Source: Kiritimatiellia bacterium (lineage in GTDB: Bacteria; Verrucomicrobiota; Kiritimatiellia; CAIQIC01; Lenti-01). From it: 43,320 bases of DNA. The notes under the pieces were generated by a model that did not search any database, was not told the origin of the DNA, and saw only the letters and a list, made by a program, of their open reading frames with translations. The translations under genes were made by a program, and so were the position numbers. Below are positions 40,697 to 43,320 of the stretch, piece after piece (positions within the stretch are counted from its first letter, which is position 1; the number at the start of each line of letters is the position of its first letter). Location of the stretch: NCBI GenBank assembly GCA_017527155.1, contig JAFXQI010000089.1, positions 1-43,320 on the forward strand, given 5' to 3'.

Positions 40697-41683
40697 CTAT
40701 CTCCGCCGGTTCCGCCGCGCCGCCAGCGGCGCGTTCAGCCAAGCCCGGATGTCCGATTGTAGTTTCCGCGTCTCGGCATCCGGATTCCGCTCCCCCAGCA
40801 CCTTTCGCAACGCCTCCCAGAACGCCCTCTCCCGCTCCTCCCCCGCCCCCACGCTCACCCCCGCCCCCACCACTCGCGATATCAAGGGATTCTCGGACTT
40901 TTCCTTCGATTTTCCACGTCGCCCCCGCCCTGGCTTTGGCGGCTGGATCCGCCGGATCGTCACCATCCGCATGATCCCCAGCTTCGATTCCACCGCCCGC
41001 GTCAGCCGCGTCACCTTCGGGTTCTCCTCCAGCAGACGCAACAGCTTCGCCCTCGCCTTTCCTGCCGCCGCCCGCTCGTCCGGCGGCAGGGCGGCGAGTT
41101 CCTCCGCCCCCTCCTCGCTGTCCGGCAGTAGCCACTCCAGCGGGATGCGTGCGTCCAGTCCCACCAGCTGGCGCAGCCGCGTCGCCAGCTTCTTGTAATG
41201 CATCGCCGTCGAGTACTTGACCGACGGCACGTTCTTCTTCATCCACCCCTTCAGACCCGGTTGCCGTGCGCAGATGCGCTTCGAGCCGTTCCGGGCCTTC
41301 TTGAAGACGAACCGCGAATCGAGCGTCGGCTCCAAGTCCGCCAGGCGCGACCCGATGCGCAGGCGGCCGCAGAGCGTCCGCGGATCGATGTTCCAGACGT
41401 CGTCGATCTCCTCCGGCTCGGGCACGCCGCGCAGGGACACGGCCTCGCGCGGTGCCGCCGGGACCGTGATTTCCGGCGGCGCGACGTGGCGGCGGAGGCG
41501 CGCGAGGAGCTTGCGGCCGCCGTAGAAGGCGAGATGGAGCGCGATGGCGCCGGTGCAGGCGACCAGCCCGATGGGGAGGAGGAGCTGGTCTTCGAGGCGC
41601 GGGTAGCGCCGGTCGAGGCAGGGGAGGAAGAGTTCGCCAAGGCCTTTGAGGTAGCCGGGAGGGAAGAGAGGGTCGGTTTTCAT
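40697..41683 (-). CDS. Membrane-anchored protein of unknown family (paralog 2)
   Basis: 328 aa. Hydrophobic segment at ~34-56 (LLLPIGLVACTGAIALHLAF), SLRGVPEPEEI at 83-93, and core 107-187: RLRIGSRLADLEPTLD, NGSKR, VKYSTAMHYKKLATRLRQL, DARIPLEW. These align ungapped to paralog 1. A LLRLLEENPKVTRLTRAVESKLGI block is also shared. The C-terminus then becomes basic (PKPGRGRRGKSKEKS) and ends RRNRRR. The topology suggests a single N-terminal anchor with a soluble, possibly nucleic-acid-binding domain. The promoter gives a leaderless transcript at ATG 41683. It is convergent with queA, the two stops lying 180 bp apart. Confidence 0.75.
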   Translation of the reverse strand: MKTDPLFPPGYLKGLGELFLPCLDRRYPRLEDQLLLPIGLVACTGAIALHLAFYGGRKLLARLRRHVAPPEITVPAAPREAVSLRGVPEPEEIDDVWNIDPRTLCGRLRIGSRLADLEPTLDSRFVFKKARNGSKRICARQPGLKGWMKKNVPSVKYSTAMHYKKLATRLRQLVGLDARIPLEWLLPDSEEGAEELAALPPDERAAAGKARAKLLRLLEENPKVTRLTRAVESKLGIMRMVTIRRIQPPKPGRGRRGKSKEKSENPLISRVVGAGVSVGAGEERERAFWEALRKVLGERNPDAETRKLQSDIRAWLNAPLAARRNRRR

Positions 41684-41690
41684 GCGCGGA

Positions 41691-41719
41691 ATGATGGAGG
41701 AAAACAATGGGAAAGGCAA
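41691..41719 (-). promoter_or_regulatory. Promoter of unknown paralog 2 (leaderless)
   Basis: Minus-strand TTGCCT (41719-41714), 17-bp spacer, CATCAT (41696-41691). The predicted start falls on or next to ATG 41683. It shares sequence and placement with the promoter of paralog 1. Confidence 0.5.
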
Positions 41720-42067
41720 GTATTTTCTTTGATATCGCAAGTGGTCGGGGCGGCGTGGTGGGCAAGGGGGGACAAAAGGAGAAAACCACTGGGACGCAAA
41801 TGCGGGGATGACGGAGCGTGCGCAAGCATCCGCCCCTTTGTTCTTTGCATGCGCGGGATTCCAAAGTTGGTTCCACCATATTCCCCGAAGAACCATTCTT
41901 ACGCACTTTCTTTGGGCGCGGCGGCGAGTCCCTTTTGCGCCGTGTGCCTGCCAAGCGCATGGAAAGCGCACCGTTTGCCTTTGTTTCGATGCCATTTCGC
42001 GCGGCGGGCAGGGGACTGCCCGCCCTACCCATCCAGGCAAATGCGAATGTTTCGAGTTTGCGATGGA
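41720..42067. other. Intergenic region with one perfect hairpin
   Basis: No gene is supported. GGCGGGCAG-GGGA-CTGCCCGCC (42003-42024) is a perfect hairpin without a U-tract, downstream of the minus-strand glycosylase gene. It may be a transcription end or another dispersed palindrome. The rest is comparatively AT-rich sequence with no motif I can name. Confidence 0.5.
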
Positions 42068-42538
42068 CTAGGGGAGGGCGAGGGCGGCGTGCCAGGGGGC
42101 GGGGGTGAAGCGGGGGTTGGCGGGGCTGGTGGAGGGGAGGTAGAGGGCGAGGGGGGCGAGGCGGGGGCAATGGGCCAGGAAGAGGGATTCGGCTTTGCGG
42201 CCGTTGAGGAGGATGCGGGCGATGGGGGCGCGGCGGAGCAGGGGGGCGAGGTCCACGGTGCGGATGTCGCGGAGGTCGCTGTCCATGGAGCCTTCGACGG
42301 AGCATTCGGCGGCCATGTCCCAGAGGGCGATGCGGGCGCGGGCGAGAAGGGCTTTCTTTTCGGGGATGGTGGCCGGGACGGGTTCGCCGCGGAAGGCGGC
42401 GAGGGTCTTCCAGAAGCGGTTCTGCGGATTGCCGTAGTAGAAGCCCTGGGCGCGGGACTGGACGCTGGGGAAGCTGCCGAGGATCAGGATGCGGCTGTCG
42501 GGACGGATGAAGGGCGGAAAGCCGTGGTGGCGGGACAT
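42068..42538 (-). CDS. Hypoxanthine-DNA glycosylase (UDG superfamily)
   Basis: 156 aa. Motifs of the short hypoxanthine-DNA glycosylase group: RILILGSFPSVQSRAQGFYYGNPQNRFWKTL (motif 1, with Asn in GNPQNRFW), ALWDMAAECSVEGSMDSDLRD, RILLNGRKAE, and motif 2 LYLPSTSPAN. It excises deaminated adenine (hypoxanthine) from DNA in base-excision repair. No Shine-Dalgarno sequence; an (AGTGAAA)n heptamer repeat lies just upstream of the start. The other repair genes in this window are not contiguous with it. Confidence 0.88.
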   Translation of the reverse strand: MSRHHGFPPFIRPDSRILILGSFPSVQSRAQGFYYGNPQNRFWKTLAAFRGEPVPATIPEKKALLARARIALWDMAAECSVEGSMDSDLRDIRTVDLAPLLRRAPIARILLNGRKAESLFLAHCPRLAPLALYLPSTSPANPRFTPAPWHAALALP

Positions 42539-42547
42539 GGGGGAGGG

Positions 42548-42575
42548 AGTGAAAAGTGAAAAATGAAAAGTGAAA
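42548..42575. repeat. Heptanucleotide tandem repeat (AGTGAAA)4
   Basis: Four 7-bp units, one with a single change (AATGAAA), 10 bp upstream of the glycosylase start. It is a third instance of 7-bp tandem repeats in short intergenic gaps. Confidence 0.85.
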
Positions 42576-42600
42576 AGTTCGAGGTGGGAGGTGGCAGGAA

Positions 42601-43320
42601 TCAGGGGGCGGCAGGGATGCGGACGTCGATGCCGGAGCCGGCGAGGAGGTCGGCGACGCGGCGGACGGGGGTGGCGCCGTAGTGGTAGGGGACGAGGACC
42701 TTGGGGCGGAAGGAGAGGGCGGCGGCGGCGGTCTGCTCGGGCGTCATGGTGTAGGGGAGGTTGCAGGGAAGGAAGGCGAGGTCGATGTCGCGGAGGTCGG
42801 CCATCTCGGGGATGTCTTCGGTGTCGCCGGCGACGTAGAGGCGGAAGCCGCCGAGGGTGAGGACGTAGCCGTTGTCGCGGCCCCTGGGGTGGAATTTGAG
42901 GCGCTCGGGGGTGGTGTTGCAGGCGGGGACGGCTTCGATGGCGACGTCGGGGCGCAGCTGGAGGCGGTCGCCGTTGGCGAGGGCGGTGCCGCTGCCGAGC
43001 ATGGCGTGGACGGCGGGGTTGGCGATGAGGACGGTGCCGTCCTTGGTGAGGGTGTCGATGGCGGCGCGGTCGAAGTGGTCGAAGTGTTCGTGGGTGACGA
43101 GGACGAGGTCGGCCTTGGGATAGGCGGCGTAGTCGGTGGCGGGCGGGATGCCGGTGGAGACGGGGTCGACGTGGATTTCGAGGTCGGCGTAGCGGATGTG
43201 GAGGGTGGCGTGCTTGAGGCAGGTGACGGTGACGGGCGGACCGTCGGGGGTGGGAAAGTCGGTGGAAGGGAAGAGGGTGGGGGAGGCGGCGGCCAATGCG
43301 GGGGTGGCGGCGAGGGCGAC
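42601..43320 (-). CDS. Exported metallo-beta-lactamase-fold hydrolase (5' end beyond window)
   Basis: The frame is open to the window edge. The residues nearest the edge (VALAATPALAAA) look like the end of a signal peptide, so the start lies outside. UlaG/YtxH-like metallo-beta-lactamase features: HIRYADLEIHVDPVS, LVLVTHEHFDHFD (metal HxHxDH), YVLTLGGFRLYVAGDTEDI (Asp), and LVPYHYG (His). The family (UPF0173-like) hydrolyses phosphodiester or lactone bonds; the substrate here is unknown. Export is unusual for the family's cytoplasmic members. At least 239 residues are visible. Confidence 0.85.
   Translation of the reverse strand, partial: VALAATPALAAASPTLFPSTDFPTPDGPPVTVTCLKHATLHIRYADLEIHVDPVSTGIPPATDYAAYPKADLVLVTHEHFDHFDRAAIDTLTKDGTVLIANPAVHAMLGSGTALANGDRLQLRPDVAIEAVPACNTTPERLKFHPRGRDNGYVLTLGGFRLYVAGDTEDIPEMADLRDIDLAFLPCNLPYTMTPEQTAAAALSFRPKVLVPYHYGATPVRRVADLLAGSGIDVRIPAAP

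Overview
The window is a GC-rich bacterial chromosome segment. My best guess is an anaerobic, host-associated member of the PVC superphylum (Kiritimatiellota/Lentisphaerae/Verrucomicrobiota). The grounds are a BspA-like leucine-rich-repeat surface protein with a tail domain I associate with that group, a ferredoxin-linked 2-oxoacid oxidoreductase, many intergenic palindromes, and a mix of Shine-Dalgarno-led and apparently leaderless genes. This taxonomic call is inference; there is no rRNA here.

Layout. 1-122 is the end of an unidentified, possibly transposase-like ORF. 905-3916 encodes a secreted LRR_5 protein, flanked on both sides by palindrome-rich non-coding DNA. 4882-7661 (minus) is a three-gene 2-oxoacid:ferredoxin oxidoreductase operon (ferredoxin, alpha, beta-gamma fusion). 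It is followed by an alkaline-phosphatase-superfamily phosphodiesterase and gpmI.

11276-19411 is an 8.1 kb integrated element in the 3' half of tRNA-His(GTG). It has 51-bp direct repeats at its ends, a tyrosine integrase, HTH and excisionase-like proteins, a DUF1376-like protein, a Lar-like zinc-ribbon protein and several unknown small genes, but no capsid, terminase or conjugation genes. TTCCAAC repeats lie inside both ends and look like integrase arm sites.

19706-24154 (minus) holds a hydrolase-acyltransferase fusion, a thioredoxin-like lipoprotein coupled to rmuC, and a TupA-like ATP-grasp protein. 24162-25325 is a DUF262 domain fused to a Schlafen AlbA_2 domain, a candidate defence protein. 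It lies directly downstream of a malE-malF pair that lacks malG. After tRNA-Arg(CCG) come trmO, a GNAT, an ABC-F ATPase, a six-copy palindrome array and a metallophosphoesterase. 32798-37335 (minus) carries mutY, an unknown membrane-anchored protein and recD2. 37575-40516 carries an exported DnaQ-like exonuclease, a D,D-carboxypeptidase and queA. The window closes with a second copy of the unknown membrane protein, a hypoxanthine-DNA glycosylase and the 3' part of an exported metallo-beta-lactamase-fold protein.

Recurring themes. Many genes have a promoter-like pair with a -35 of TTGC or TTGA and a -10 of TA(G/T)(G/N)(A/G)T, 16-17 bp apart. For several (both unknown paralogs, mutY, the carboxypeptidase) the predicted transcript starts at or within a few bases of the ATG. 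DNA repair and nucleic-acid enzymes (mutY, recD2, rmuC, hypoxanthine glycosylase, two exonuclease-type proteins) are frequent. The best candidates for undescribed biology are the DUF262-AlbA_2 fusion, the tRNA-His element with an HTH-bearing integrase, the phased palindrome array at 31535-31689, and the paired membrane-anchored paralogs.
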